Shown here piece by piece: positions 22,687 to 29,963 of a stretch of 34,795 nt of DNA. The translations under genes were made by a program, and so were the position numbers. How positions within the stretch are numbered: position 1 is the stretch's first letter; each line of letters opens with the position of its first letter. This DNA comes from Clostridium thermobutyricum (GTDB taxonomy: Bacteria > Bacillota > Clostridia > Ch29). The stretch lies in the NCBI GenBank assembly GCA_016842005.1, contig JAENYD010000024.1:1-34795 (forward strand), in the 5' to 3' direction. The notes beneath the pieces are model-generated. The model did not search any database. It had not been told where the DNA came from and saw only the letters and a list, made by a program, of their open reading frames with translations.

Positions 22687-24018
22687 TCACATTGATTTAC
22701 GGGCATTATAGAGGCGAATCAAGGCCTGAAGATGAGTAAGGATGGCAAGCAAGATTAGGGTAGCCGGAATCAGGTTTAAAATACCGCCCAGCATAATGAT
22801 AAACAGGCGACCGTCGCGATTAGCGGGGAGGTAACGAAGTATACCGTCATAGAGTTCAGATATAAAGGGTTGACCGGTCAGGGCGTGAAATTTTTCCTTG
22901 AGCAGCATGGACATAGGCATTCCAGCGAGAGTGACGGCGCAGGCTAGCAGCGCCAGGGAGCTCTCTGTCTTAGAACACCAGGCATATGCCATGCCAAGAA
23001 TAATGAAAAAATCTGCGTAACGGTCGAGCATGGCATCGAAAAGTCCTCCATAATTGCTTTTTAAAAACTTCAGGCGGGCAATTTCCCCGTCAACCCCGTC
23101 CAAGATAGAACAGAACTGCGCCAACAGTCCACCATAAAGAGGATACACCATAGCAAAAAGAACAGCCGAAGCCGCTGAAATCAAAAAAGAAAGGAAAGTA
23201 ATTTGATTCGGTGTTATCCTGGTCCGGGCGAAAAGTTTTGTTATCCGAAGGGAAATCCTGCGGTTTAAAATGCGGGAAACAAGACCATCTTTAGAGGGCA
23301 CCAGGGACTGAAGGAGAATTTTTTCAGCGTGGCGGTAGCTGGGAAGGTCATCCACATCAATCCAGGTACCCTTAACGAAATGCAATTTTACTTTGTGCCG
23401 GCTGGACATTATATTTACTGCATCGGTGAGGGTGTAGTGGCATTGAGAAATTGCCTCGGAAAGGGCTTCCAAAAGCGCTCCGGTGCCAATGAAAAGACCG
23501 CAGTCTACGGTGTTAAAATCACACAGGTCTTTGCCCAGTTTTACGGCGAAATCCTGCTCAGCTTTTACCTTGGTACATTCCTCCAGGTCATACACGCTTT
23601 TCAGACGTCGGTCAGCAGCCAGCAAAAGTTCATCTTCTTTAATATTTGATGCCTCGGCAACAAAAGCTTTGAGGACATCAAGTTCGAAGACGTGGTCCGA
23701 CATTATTAAAATAAATTTTTCTCCCTGACGGTAATCTTTTTGGAATGTGTAGGCAGACACGCCGTTTCCCAGTTCCCAGTCTGGGTTATGTAAATAGGTA
23801 ATGTTTATTCCAAATTTGCTTCCGTTTCCAAGATGGTCTCGAATTTCACTGGAATAACAGCCGGTTATAATTACAAAGTCATTGATGCCGCATTCCCGCA
23901 AAGCAAGAATGCTTCGCTCAATTAAAGAAAGGCCCAATAAGCGCACCAGAACCTTGGGAGTGCTAAAATGTGGTTTTAGCCTCTTCCCCTCACCGGCAGC
24001 AAGGATAACGGCCCGCAT
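22687..24018 (-). CDS. Bifunctional CTP:inositol-1-phosphate cytidylyltransferase / CDP-inositol phosphotransferase (IPCT-DIPPS type)
   Basis: A 443-aa fusion. Residues 1-235 are a nucleotidyltransferase: LAAGEGKRLKP then PKVLVRL, SDHVFE with the metal Asp at 108, DCGLFIG and a C-terminal WIDVDDLPSYRHAE. Residues about 245-443 are a membrane CDP-alcohol phosphotransferase with the full catalytic set: D307, D310-G311, A314-R315, G324, D328 and D332, within several hydrophobic helices. This architecture makes CDP-inositol and then either di-myo-inositol phosphate phosphate, as in Archaeoglobus and Thermotoga, or inositol lipid from diacylglycerol, as reported for Rhodothermus. The ATG at 24018 shares one base with the Ino1 stop (TAATG), so the genes are tightly coupled. 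The second-step acceptor cannot be decided from sequence alone. Confidence 0.88.
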   Translation of the reverse strand: MRAVILAAGEGKRLKPHFSTPKVLVRLLGLSLIERSILALRECGINDFVIITGCYSSEIRDHLGNGSKFGINITYLHNPDWELGNGVSAYTFQKDYRQGEKFILIMSDHVFELDVLKAFVAEASNIKEDELLLAADRRLKSVYDLEECTKVKAEQDFAVKLGKDLCDFNTVDCGLFIGTGALLEALSEAISQCHYTLTDAVNIMSSRHKVKLHFVKGTWIDVDDLPSYRHAEKILLQSLVPSKDGLVSRILNRRISLRITKLFARTRITPNQITFLSFLISAASAVLFAMVYPLYGGLLAQFCSILDGVDGEIARLKFLKSNYGGLFDAMLDRYADFFIILGMAYAWCSKTESSLALLACAVTLAGMPMSMLLKEKFHALTGQPFISELYDGILRYLPANRDGRLFIIMLGGILNLIPATLILLAILTHLQALIRLYNARKSM

Positions 24019-25109
24019 TAACGTTCTCTCCTGCCGGCAATAAATTCTTCTACCATCTTTTTGGCTTCGGTATCGGTGTATTGAATCGGCGGCGATTTCA
24101 TAGTAAAAGCCGAAATGGAAGTCAAGATACCACCGATTTTGCGATCTAGAGCCAGCTTCATGCATCTGATGGCGTCTATGATAACACCACCGCTGTTGGG
24201 AGAGTCTTCTACGGAAAGCTTTACATCCAATGTTAGTGGTACATTTCCGAAACCCCTTCCCTCCATACGAATATGACAAATTTTATTGTCATTCAACCAG
24301 GGAATATAATCACTGGGACCGATGTGAATGTTATCATCAGTCAGGGAAACTTTCAGCTCTGCCTGTACAGACTGGGTTTTTGATTTTTTCTTGGACTTGA
24401 GCCTGCTACGATTAAGCATGTTTAAGAAGTCCGTATTTCCCCCGAAATTCACCTGGTAAGTACGGTCAAGAATTACACCACGGTTTTCAAATAGTTTGGT
24501 CAGAGTTCGATGGATAATGGTGGCTCCCACCTGGCTTTTTACATCATCCCCTATAATGGGAATATTTTTTTTACGGAATGTTTCACTCCATTCCTCGTCG
24601 GAAGCGATAAAAACCGGCATAGCATTAATAAATCCTACGTTGGCTTCCAGGCACGCTTCGGCGTAGAACCTGGCCGCTTTTTCGGACCCCACCGGCAGGT
24701 AATTTATAAGGATCTCTGCACCGCTTTCCTTGAGGACTCTGACCACATCACAGGGTTCCTGATCAGCAACAACAAAGGTTTTGTTCTCGTCATAATCGAC
24801 CATGTGTTCAGATATGCCATCCAGAACGTGACCCATTTGTACCTCAACGGGATAGTCTGGCAGATCCTTGTAAAAGATGGTGGTACAGTTGGGCGTTGCA
24901 AAAATTGCATCCTTAAGTCCTTTACCTACCTTGCGCTTGTCCACGTCAAACGCAGCAACTACATTGATGTCTCCAGGTTTATATTCGTTAAGGTCATAAT
25001 TCATAAGCCCGATTGTATTTTTCGGCGAGTTTTTGTACATTTCGATTCCCTGGAGCAAAGCACTCGCACAGTTGCCTACACCTACAATAGCTATGTTTAT
25101 TTTACCCAT
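24018..25109 (-). CDS. ino1: myo-Inositol-1-phosphate synthase
   Basis: A 363-aa NAD-dependent enzyme that converts glucose-6-phosphate to inositol-1-phosphate. Visible family features are the N-terminal Rossmann motif IAIVGVGNCASALLQG, ADQEPCDVV, GDDVKSQVGAT, the active-site NFGGNTDFLNM and the lysine-rich SRLKSKKKSKTQ segment. The short prokaryotic form (about 360 aa) matches actinobacterial, archaeal and Thermotoga enzymes. GGAGGAGG lies 11 nt upstream of ATG 25109. It is the first gene of the ino1-IPCT/DIPPS operon, whose promoter carries a CIRCE site. Myo-inositol synthesis is uncommon in Clostridia, which supports acquisition by transfer. Confidence 0.93.
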   Translation of the reverse strand: MGKINIAIVGVGNCASALLQGIEMYKNSPKNTIGLMNYDLNEYKPGDINVVAAFDVDKRKVGKGLKDAIFATPNCTTIFYKDLPDYPVEVQMGHVLDGISEHMVDYDENKTFVVADQEPCDVVRVLKESGAEILINYLPVGSEKAARFYAEACLEANVGFINAMPVFIASDEEWSETFRKKNIPIIGDDVKSQVGATIIHRTLTKLFENRGVILDRTYQVNFGGNTDFLNMLNRSRLKSKKKSKTQSVQAELKVSLTDDNIHIGPSDYIPWLNDNKICHIRMEGRGFGNVPLTLDVKLSVEDSPNSGGVIIDAIRCMKLALDRKIGGILTSISAFTMKSPPIQYTDTEAKKMVEEFIAGRRER

Positions 25110-25193
25110 TTTAATTTTTACCTCCTCCTTTTTTGATTCTATTTGCCAGCTTTTTTAATGAACACTCTTCTATATAAAGGCATCCCCTCCTTG

Positions 25194-25226
25194 AAACAAA
25201 AAAACTCCCGATGTGCAACCGGGAGT
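25194..25226 (-). terminator. Leader terminator upstream of ino1
   Basis: On the minus strand ACTCCCG (25226-25220), a 9-nt loop, CGGGAGT (25210-25204), then T7 and a further GTTT. This classic intrinsic terminator lies between promoter and ino1, so ino1 expression requires readthrough or antitermination. Confidence 0.8.
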
Positions 25227-25433
25227 GTCGTTTACTTCAGCTGTTCCAGAACAACTGGTACAACGCTCACAGAAACTATTTGATATGTTTTCGTGTTCTC
25301 TTGAGCAGGAAAGATACACTCCCTTAGAATGCTTATCTTCATAAGAGGTTTTTTTCAACTTGCCGGTTATTAAAACCGGGAAAGAGATATGTGCAGTTTT
25401 AGATAGTCTTTTAGGTATTTATCAAGCATATTG

Positions 25434-25460
25434 TTAGCACTCAACAAGCATGAGTGCTGC
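25434..25460. promoter_or_regulatory. CIRCE element (HrcA operator)
   Basis: TTAGCACTC (25434-25442), exactly 9 bp, GAGTGCTGC (25452-25460). The left arm is a perfect match to the CIRCE consensus TTAGCACTC-N9-GAGTGCTAA and the right arm matches in 7 of 9. It lies 12-38 bp downstream of the predicted start of the minus-strand ino1 promoter, the usual position for HrcA repression. Confidence 0.85.
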
Positions 25461-25478
25461 TGTCGATAACTGTATACA

Positions 25479-25507
25479 ATTATATAAGCAAAATAATCCA
25501 ATTTCAA
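25479..25507 (-). promoter_or_regulatory. Sigma-A promoter of the ino1 operon
   Basis: On the minus strand TTGAAA (25507-25502), an exact 17-bp spacer and a perfect TATAAT (25484-25479). The adjacent CIRCE element indicates HrcA control. Confidence 0.85.
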
Positions 25508-25771
25508 GTCCCGTTTTAGCGGGTTTTACCTAAAATAAGACCTTAAAAGGGAAAAAGAAATGTGAATATTTAAATAATATTCATTTCCGGCAAATTATGC
25601 CCGATATTTTGGTATTTCATTTAAGAATTGTTCAGTAAAATCTTGGGTAACTATTAGGTGCCCTTGTGAATTAGTGCCACTGAATAATTATGATTCAACT
25701 TATGGGAAAAGGGTTTAATTTTTTATACTGACGTGGTCCGGAGGGGAGTTTCTTTATCTGTAATATTCTAA
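25508..25771. other. Non-coding spacer between the ino1 promoter and the right 20-bp repeat
   Basis: AT-rich, with a small dyad GAATATT-N5-AATATTC and a short CCCG/CGGG hairpin near 25510. No gene is supported. Near 25755-25771, reading minus, the frame continuing from the shared 20-mer gives GLEYYR and a stop, a possible antitoxin 3' end. Confidence 0.5.
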
Positions 25772-25791
25772 GCCGGACAAATATCCGGGAG
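25772..25791. repeat. 20-bp direct repeat, right copy
   Basis: Identical to 20836-20855. It lies 74 bp from the right copy of the tyrS-end repeat, compared with about 345 bp on the left, the difference being mostly the antitoxin gene. Confidence 0.8.
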
Positions 25792-25864
25792 ATAAGGGAG
25801 AAAAAGGGCGGAACACTGGGAGCTTGTCTACTTTCTTTTTTTCTACAATAACTTTACACTATGC

Positions 25865-25965
25865 TCATGAACTCCATGAAGCCGATTAATGTCTGCCTAT
25901 AAAGTGAGGCAGCCTTTTCAGGCTGCCTCTATGGGTTAAACCAGTTTGACCAGATGATATACCTT
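25865..25965. repeat. Functional tyrS 3' end and hairpin, right copy of the 101-bp duplication
   Basis: Matches 21201-21301 with seven differences. This copy is joined to the complete tyrS and contains its last codons, stop and downstream hairpin. Confidence 0.85.
25906..25929 (-). terminator. Hairpin after tyrS
   Basis: GAGGCAGCC and GGCTGCCTC arms (9 bp) with a 6-nt loop, 7 nt after the tyrS stop on the minus strand. The run after the stem is only CTTTAT, so termination strength is uncertain. Confidence 0.5.
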
Positions 25966-27162
25966 TTTCCCTTTGCGCAGCATCAGTTTCCCTTCAGGAA
26001 AATCTTTTTCAAAGAGGTTCAGATCAATGTCCTTTACCCGTTCCTCTTCCATATACAGTCCCCCCTGTTCCACCAGCCGTCTTCCTTCTCCCCGGGAGGC
26101 GGTAAGTCCTACATCCATCAGCAGGTTCAGTATATTGATGCCGTCTTTAATCTTATCCCTGGATATTTCGGTTGCAGGCACCGATGTCATGTCCGCACCG
26201 CTGCCGAAGAGGGTTCTGGCGGCAGTGCGGGCTTTACGGGCTTCCTCCTCGCCGTGGACCAGTTTTGTCACTTCATAGGCCAGTGTTTCTTTGGCCTTAT
26301 TTATTTCCGACCCCTGAAGAGATCCTAGCTTCCTTACTTCCTCCATGGGCAGGAAGGTCAGAAGGGACAGACATTTTTCCACATCCCTGTCATCCACATT
26401 TCTCCAGTACTGGTAGAAGTCGTAGGGAGATGTTTTCTCCGCATCCAGCCAGACAGCCCCGGCTTCTGTCTTACCCATTTTTTTGCCTTCACTGGTAGTC
26501 AGCAGTTTGAAAGTAAGGCCGTAGGCAGATGCACCTTCAACCCTCCGGATAAGCTCTACCCCGCCGATTATATTGGACCACTGGTCGTTCCCTCCCATCT
26601 GCATCTTGCAGTTGTATCTCCTGTACAGTTCCAGGAAATCGTAGGACTGCATGAGCATGTAGTTGAATTCCAGAAAAGTCAGGCCGGTTTCGAGACGGCC
26701 TTTGTAGCATTCCGCCGAGAGCATCCTGTTTACTGAAAAATGCCTGCCTATTTCTCTTAAGAATGGAACGTATTCCAGCTTCAACAGCCAGTCGGCGTTA
26801 TTAGCCATGATGGCTTTGCCGTCTTTAAAATCAATCAGACGGGAGAACTGCTTTTTGAATTTTTCAGCATTCTGCTGTATCTGTTCCTGAGTCAGCATTT
26901 TCCGCATCTCGGTTTTTCCGGAAGGGTCTCCCACCATCGTGGTGCCTCCGCCCAGAAGTACAATGGGTCTGTGGCCTGCCCTCTGCATATGGGCCATTGT
27001 TATCATCTGGAGGAAATGTCCGACGTGCAGGCTGTCAGCAGTGGGATCAAAACCGATATAAAAAGTTACCGATTCCCTTCCGAGCAGCTCCCGGATTTCT
27101 TCTTCATGGGTTGCCTGTTCAATAAATCCCCGTTCGCATAAAATGTCATAGATATTGTCCAT
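25936..27162 (-). CDS. tyrS: Tyrosyl-tRNA synthetase
   Basis: A 408-aa class I synthetase that attaches tyrosine to tRNA-Tyr. The HIGH-type motif is in [16 protein letters not shown], the KMSKS-type motif is [13 protein letters not shown], and substrate residues sit in [27 protein letters not shown]-terminal S4-like domain follows ([20 protein letters not shown]). The ATG at 27162 follows GGGAGG with 8-nt spacing. It is preceded by a T-box leader with a UAC specifier, so expression depends on uncharged tRNA-Tyr. A duplicate of its last codons and hairpin lies at 21.2 kb. Confidence 0.97.
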   Translation of the reverse strand: MDNIYDILCERGFIEQATHEEEIRELLGRESVTFYIGFDPTADSLHVGHFLQMITMAHMQRAGHRPIVLLGGGTTMVGDPSGKTEMRKMLTQEQIQQNAEKFKKQFSRLIDFKDGKAIMANNADWLLKLEYVPFLREIGRHFSVNRMLSAECYKGRLETGLTFLEFNYMLMQSYDFLELYRRYNCKMQMGGNDQWSNIIGGVELIRRVEGASAYGLTFKLLTTSEGKKMGKTEAGAVWLDAEKTSPYDFYQYWRNVDDRDVEKCLSLLTFLPMEEVRKLGSLQGSEINKAKETLAYEVTKLVHGEEEARKARTAARTLFGSGADMTSVPATEISRDKIKDGINILNLLMDVGLTASRGEGRRLVEQGGLYMEEERVKDIDLNLFEKDFPEGKLMLRKGKKVYHLVKLV

Positions 27163-27302
27163 ATAGAAAACCTCCCTCTATAATATTTAATTTTCTTCGT
27201 TTTTCTTCCCTATTCTTAGAATTTCGTCATTTCAAAAGTAAGCATCCTCCAGAAAACAGGCCTCAAAATTACATCTATGCTCCCTTATTCTATTAAAGTT
27301 GC

Positions 27303-27535
27303 GAAAAATAAAAGGCCTCCCGTTTTAAGGACGAGAGGGCCCGTGGTACCACCTTAATTTGCATTCCGTACGAATGCCTCGGACCATGTTAACGGATGGT
27401 GTCCGCCAGGGGCTGCCTGAAACTCCGGAGTGTAATTCACAATTCCACGTACTGCAGTCCTTTCACCGGCCGGGCTGCTCTCTGAATAGTAACCGCGGAT
27501 TGCTACTGTGCTCTTTCATTGTTTTTACTGATTTA
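27303..27535 (-). promoter_or_regulatory. T-box leader controlling tyrS
   Basis: Read on the minus strand, the leader shows the conserved AAAGAGCACAG and AGAGAGC start of stem I, the GGTGAAA element and a specifier region GAATTACACTC with UAC, a tyrosine codon. The T-box sequence AGGTGGTACCACGGG follows and then a terminator ending in TTTTATTTTT. Uncharged tRNA-Tyr should stabilise the antiterminator and switch tyrS on. Confidence 0.93.
27305..27342 (-). terminator. T-box terminator before tyrS
   Basis: GGCCC-TCTCGT pairs imperfectly with ACGGGAGGCC on the minus strand, followed by TTTTATTTTT. It competes with the T-box antiterminator. Confidence 0.8.
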
Positions 27536-27553
27536 CAATTATTGATTTATTAT

Positions 27554-27583
27554 ATACTAGCACAATAATATGTATTCTGACAA
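27554..27583 (-). promoter_or_regulatory. Promoter of the tyrS T-box transcript
   Basis: On the minus strand TTGTCA (27583-27578), an 18-bp spacer and TAGTAT (27559-27554), immediately followed by a second possible -10, TATAAT, at 27554-27549. Confidence 0.55.
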
Positions 27584-27741
27584 GGGGAAACTCCAAAATC
27601 AGACAGCCTGGCCGCCGTTAATGCAGGGGCAGACTTGGGTTTTGGTATATTTGTGTAAAATTGGTTAATACTAAATAATAGGGTATTCCGCCGCTGAACG
27701 GAAAATGATTGTATACAGTTAGGAGGGCAGAGGTGTTGTTT

Positions 27742-28164
27742 ATGAGACTCTGGTCAATTCATCCAGAATACCTGGATGCAAAGGGACTTCTGGGGCTGTG
27801 GAGAGAGGCCCTTCTTGCCCAGAAGGTGCTTATGGGTGAAACCAAAGGGTATACAGAGCATCCCCAGCTGGACAGATTTAAAAACCATCCTTTGACAATA
27901 TGTGCCATAGGTTCATACCTGAAATATGTGTATGAAGAAGGCAGGAGAAGAGGTTATGGGCTTGACAAGGACAAGATAATATACACATTCCCTGTGGAAA
28001 TAAATGTCACAAGCGGACAGATAATATATGAGTTCGAACACCTGAAGAAAAAGCTGAAAACAAGAGACCAGGAGAAATACAGGGAGATTTCAAGGGTTGA
28101 AGTGGTGAAACCCCACCCCTTATTCCGCGTAATTGAAGGGCCAAAGGAAGTATGGGAAAAATAA
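27742..28164 (+). CDS. Pyrimidine-dimer DNA glycosylase (PF03013 family)
   Basis: A 140-aa small repair enzyme. The N-terminal MRLWSIHPEYLDAKGLLGLW is the signature of this family, related to T4 endonuclease V, which removes UV-induced cyclobutane dimers. Further family segments are WREALLAQKVL, HPQLDRFKNHP and RGYGLDKDKI. The ATG at 27742 follows GAGGTG with 6-nt spacing, while the earlier ATG at 27709 has no site. Monocistronic, between the T-box promoter region and the thiEMC riboswitch. Confidence 0.85.
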   Translation: MRLWSIHPEYLDAKGLLGLWREALLAQKVLMGETKGYTEHPQLDRFKNHPLTICAIGSYLKYVYEEGRRRGYGLDKDKIIYTFPVEINVTSGQIIYEFEHLKKKLKTRDQEKYREISRVEVVKPHPLFRVIEGPKEVWEK

Positions 28165-28173
28165 TCGCAAAAC

Positions 28174-28202
28174 TTTACAAATCTTTATAATACCATTAAA
28201 AT
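28174..28202 (+). promoter_or_regulatory. Promoter of the thiEMC operon
   Basis: TTTACA (28174-28179), 17-bp spacer and TAAAAT (28197-28202), placed 26 bp before the TPP aptamer. Confidence 0.7.
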
Positions 28203-28227
28203 ATAGGTAGAGAACTGAATAGTTAAC

Positions 28228-28322
28228 CGCTAGGGGGGCCGGAAAGCCCGGCTGAGATAAAAGCGCGATGAAGCTTTTTACCCTTGAACCTGATCTGGAT
28301 AATACCAGCGTAGGGAAGTGAA
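28228..28322 (+). promoter_or_regulatory. TPP riboswitch controlling thiE-thiM-thiC
   Basis: A consensus-quality aptamer: GGGGGGCC, GGCTGAGAT, ACCCTTGAACCTGATCTGG and ATAATACCAGCGTAGGGAA. The terminator at 28342 completes the expression platform. Confidence 0.97.
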
Positions 28323-28341
28323 TGTCAAATGCTACTATTTG

Positions 28342-28383
28342 ATACCATGGGTTCCAACGCCGGATTCCATGGTGTTTTATTTT
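28342..28383 (+). terminator. Expression-platform terminator of the thiE TPP riboswitch
   Basis: ACCATGG (28344-28350) pairs with CCATGGT (28367-28373), with an inner TCC/GGA, followed by GTTTTATTTT. Confidence 0.88.
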
Positions 28384-28488
28384 CTCTCCGTGTTCTTACT
28401 GACCGGAAGCTGGTGCGGGGGGTCTTTTGCCGGAGACGTACAAGGAGCATGGGTATGAAAACATTAATTTACAGGGGGAGGTGTTTAA

Positions 28489-29133
28489 ATGAGATATGAC
28501 CTGTATGCTGTCATCGGGAGGGAATTTTGCAGGGATAAAGACCTGGACAGTATGGTTTCGGAAGCCATTGAAGGCGGTGCGGATGTTGTTCAACTGAGGG
28601 AAAAGGATATAACGGTGGAAGAATACATAAGGCTGGGGAAGAAGATAAGGGAGATTACCCGTCGAGCAGGAGTAGGCTTTATTATCAATGACTGTGTTGA
28701 TGTGGCTGCCGCAGTGGATGCAGACGGAGTGCACCTGGGTCAGGATGATACTCCTATTTCAATGGCAAGAAAAATAATGGGATATGACAGGATAATAGGC
28801 ATATCGGCCCACAATCTGTCCCAGGCCCTTGAGGCCCAGGAAGCCGGTGCGGATTACCTGGGTGTGGGCCCGGTATTTCCCACTCCGTCCAAGGATGATG
28901 CATCTGCGCCCATAGGCATACCTGCCCTCAGGGAAATATGCGACAGGGTGACAATACCAGTGGTGGCCATCGGAGGCATAAATGCAGGCAATGCGGAAGA
29001 AGTGCTGAAGGCCGGGGCCAGCGGGGTAGCCGTAATCTCGGCAATCTTCGGTGCTGGAGATATCATAAGGGCTGCGGCAGAGCTGAAGAAGAGGATAAGC
29101 ATTATTAAATACCCGGAAGCCGGAAATGAATAG
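28489..29133 (+). CDS. thiE: Thiamine-phosphate synthase ThiE
   Basis: A 214-aa TIM-barrel enzyme that joins HMP-PP and thiazole phosphate into thiamine phosphate. Family motifs are present: VVQLREKD, FIINDCVDVA, GVHLGQDD, GPVFPTPSK and a final AIGGINAGNAEEVL. The ATG at 28489 follows GGGAGGTG with 5-nt spacing. First gene of the second TPP-regulated operon. Full length. Confidence 0.97.
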   Translation: MRYDLYAVIGREFCRDKDLDSMVSEAIEGGADVVQLREKDITVEEYIRLGKKIREITRRAGVGFIINDCVDVAAAVDADGVHLGQDDTPISMARKIMGYDRIIGISAHNLSQALEAQEAGADYLGVGPVFPTPSKDDASAPIGIPALREICDRVTIPVVAIGGINAGNAEEVLKAGASGVAVISAIFGAGDIIRAAAELKKRISIIKYPEAGNE

Positions 29134-29161
29134 AAAATCAGGATGTCAGGGAGTGATTTGA

Positions 29162-29962
29162 ATGATAAAGGGTCTGTTAACAGAGGTTAGAACCAAAAAA
29201 CCTTTGATACACCATATAACAAACATGGTGACTGTCAGTGAATGCGCCAATGCAACACTTTGTATAGGTGCCCTGCCGGTAATGGCCCATGCGCCGGAAG
29301 AAGTGGAGCAGATGGTAACGGCTGCAGGGGCCCTGGTGCTCAACATAGGAACTCTGACCCAGGACCAGGTGAAGTCAATGATTATTGCCGGCAGGAAGGC
29401 CAATGAAAAGGGTATTCCTGTAATTCTGGATCCCGTAGGGGCCGGTGCCACCGACCTGAGGACCGACAGCGCCAATGAAATACTGCGCCAGGTCCGGGTA
29501 AGCGTAATAAAAGGAAATCGTGCCGAGATAAGCATACTGGCAGGTATGGGCGGACAGATAAAAGGAGTGGAGGCAGTGGGAGACTACAGTGACATACTAA
29601 ATACATGTAAAGCATTGGCCAATAAATATGGCACCACTGTAGCCATGACCTCCAAACAGGACATAGTCACCGACGGAGAAACGGTATACCTTATTGATAA
29701 CGGTCATCCCTTCATGGGTAAAGTTGTGGGAACCGGCTGTATGGCCGCATCTGTCATTGGTGCCTATGCAGCGGTGGAAGGAGATACGGCAAAGGCTGCG
29801 GCGGCAGCTCTGGCAACCTACGGTATAGCCGGTGAAATGGCGGCATCCAGGGGTTGCTCAGGCCCGGGAACTTTCAAGGCCCTGTTTTTTGACGAATTGC
29901 ATAATCTTTCAGAGGAAGTAATATCAGAGAGACAAAAAATAAATCCGGTAAGGAGTGAATAA
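29162..29962 (+). CDS. thiM: Hydroxyethylthiazole kinase ThiM
   Basis: A 266-aa ribokinase-fold enzyme that phosphorylates the salvaged thiazole alcohol. Visible motifs are [44 protein letters not shown] and [16 protein letters not shown] with the catalytic segment. The ATG at 29162 follows GGGAGTGATTTGA. Paired with ThiW (7.7 kb), it forms the thiazole salvage route, which fits the lack of thiazole synthesis genes here. Its stop is 2 bp before the thiC start. Confidence 0.97.
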   Translation: MIKGLLTEVRTKKPLIHHITNMVTVSECANATLCIGALPVMAHAPEEVEQMVTAAGALVLNIGTLTQDQVKSMIIAGRKANEKGIPVILDPVGAGATDLRTDSANEILRQVRVSVIKGNRAEISILAGMGGQIKGVEAVGDYSDILNTCKALANKYGTTVAMTSKQDIVTDGETVYLIDNGHPFMGKVVGTGCMAASVIGAYAAVEGDTAKAAAAALATYGIAGEMAASRGCSGPGTFKALFFDELHNLSEEVISERQKINPVRSE

Positions 29963-29963
29963 T

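Larger units (their letters stand above)
25110..25472 (-). promoter_or_regulatory. Long structured leader of the inositol operon
   Basis: About 360 nt separate the probable start (near 25472) from ino1. Beyond the CIRCE region there is an intrinsic terminator (25194-25226). Its 5' arm ACACTCCC (25228-25221) can pair exactly with GGGAGTGT (25323-25316), which would prevent termination. The 87 nt enclosed form at least one strong hairpin, CAGTTGTTC with GAACAGCTG (25257-25238 region). A further hairpin CCGGTT/AACCGG lies at 25366-25382. It fits no riboswitch or T-box class I know. A 62-codon Cys-rich frame crosses it but runs through the terminator. Confidence 0.6.

Noticed and set aside
24019-24279. 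87-residue N-terminal extension of the cytidylyltransferase frame
   Set aside because: It overlaps ino1 in another frame and its composition is not protein-like. MRAVILAAGEG at 24018 is the family start.
25229-25315. T-box or known riboswitch in the ino1 leader
   Set aside because: No AGGGTGG-type T-box sequence and no specifier loop; none of the common aptamer consensus sequences was found.
25170-25358. 62-codon Cys-rich frame in the ino1 leader
   Set aside because: It starts with TTG without a ribosome site and runs straight through the terminator hairpin and T-run. The RNA structures explain the sequence better.
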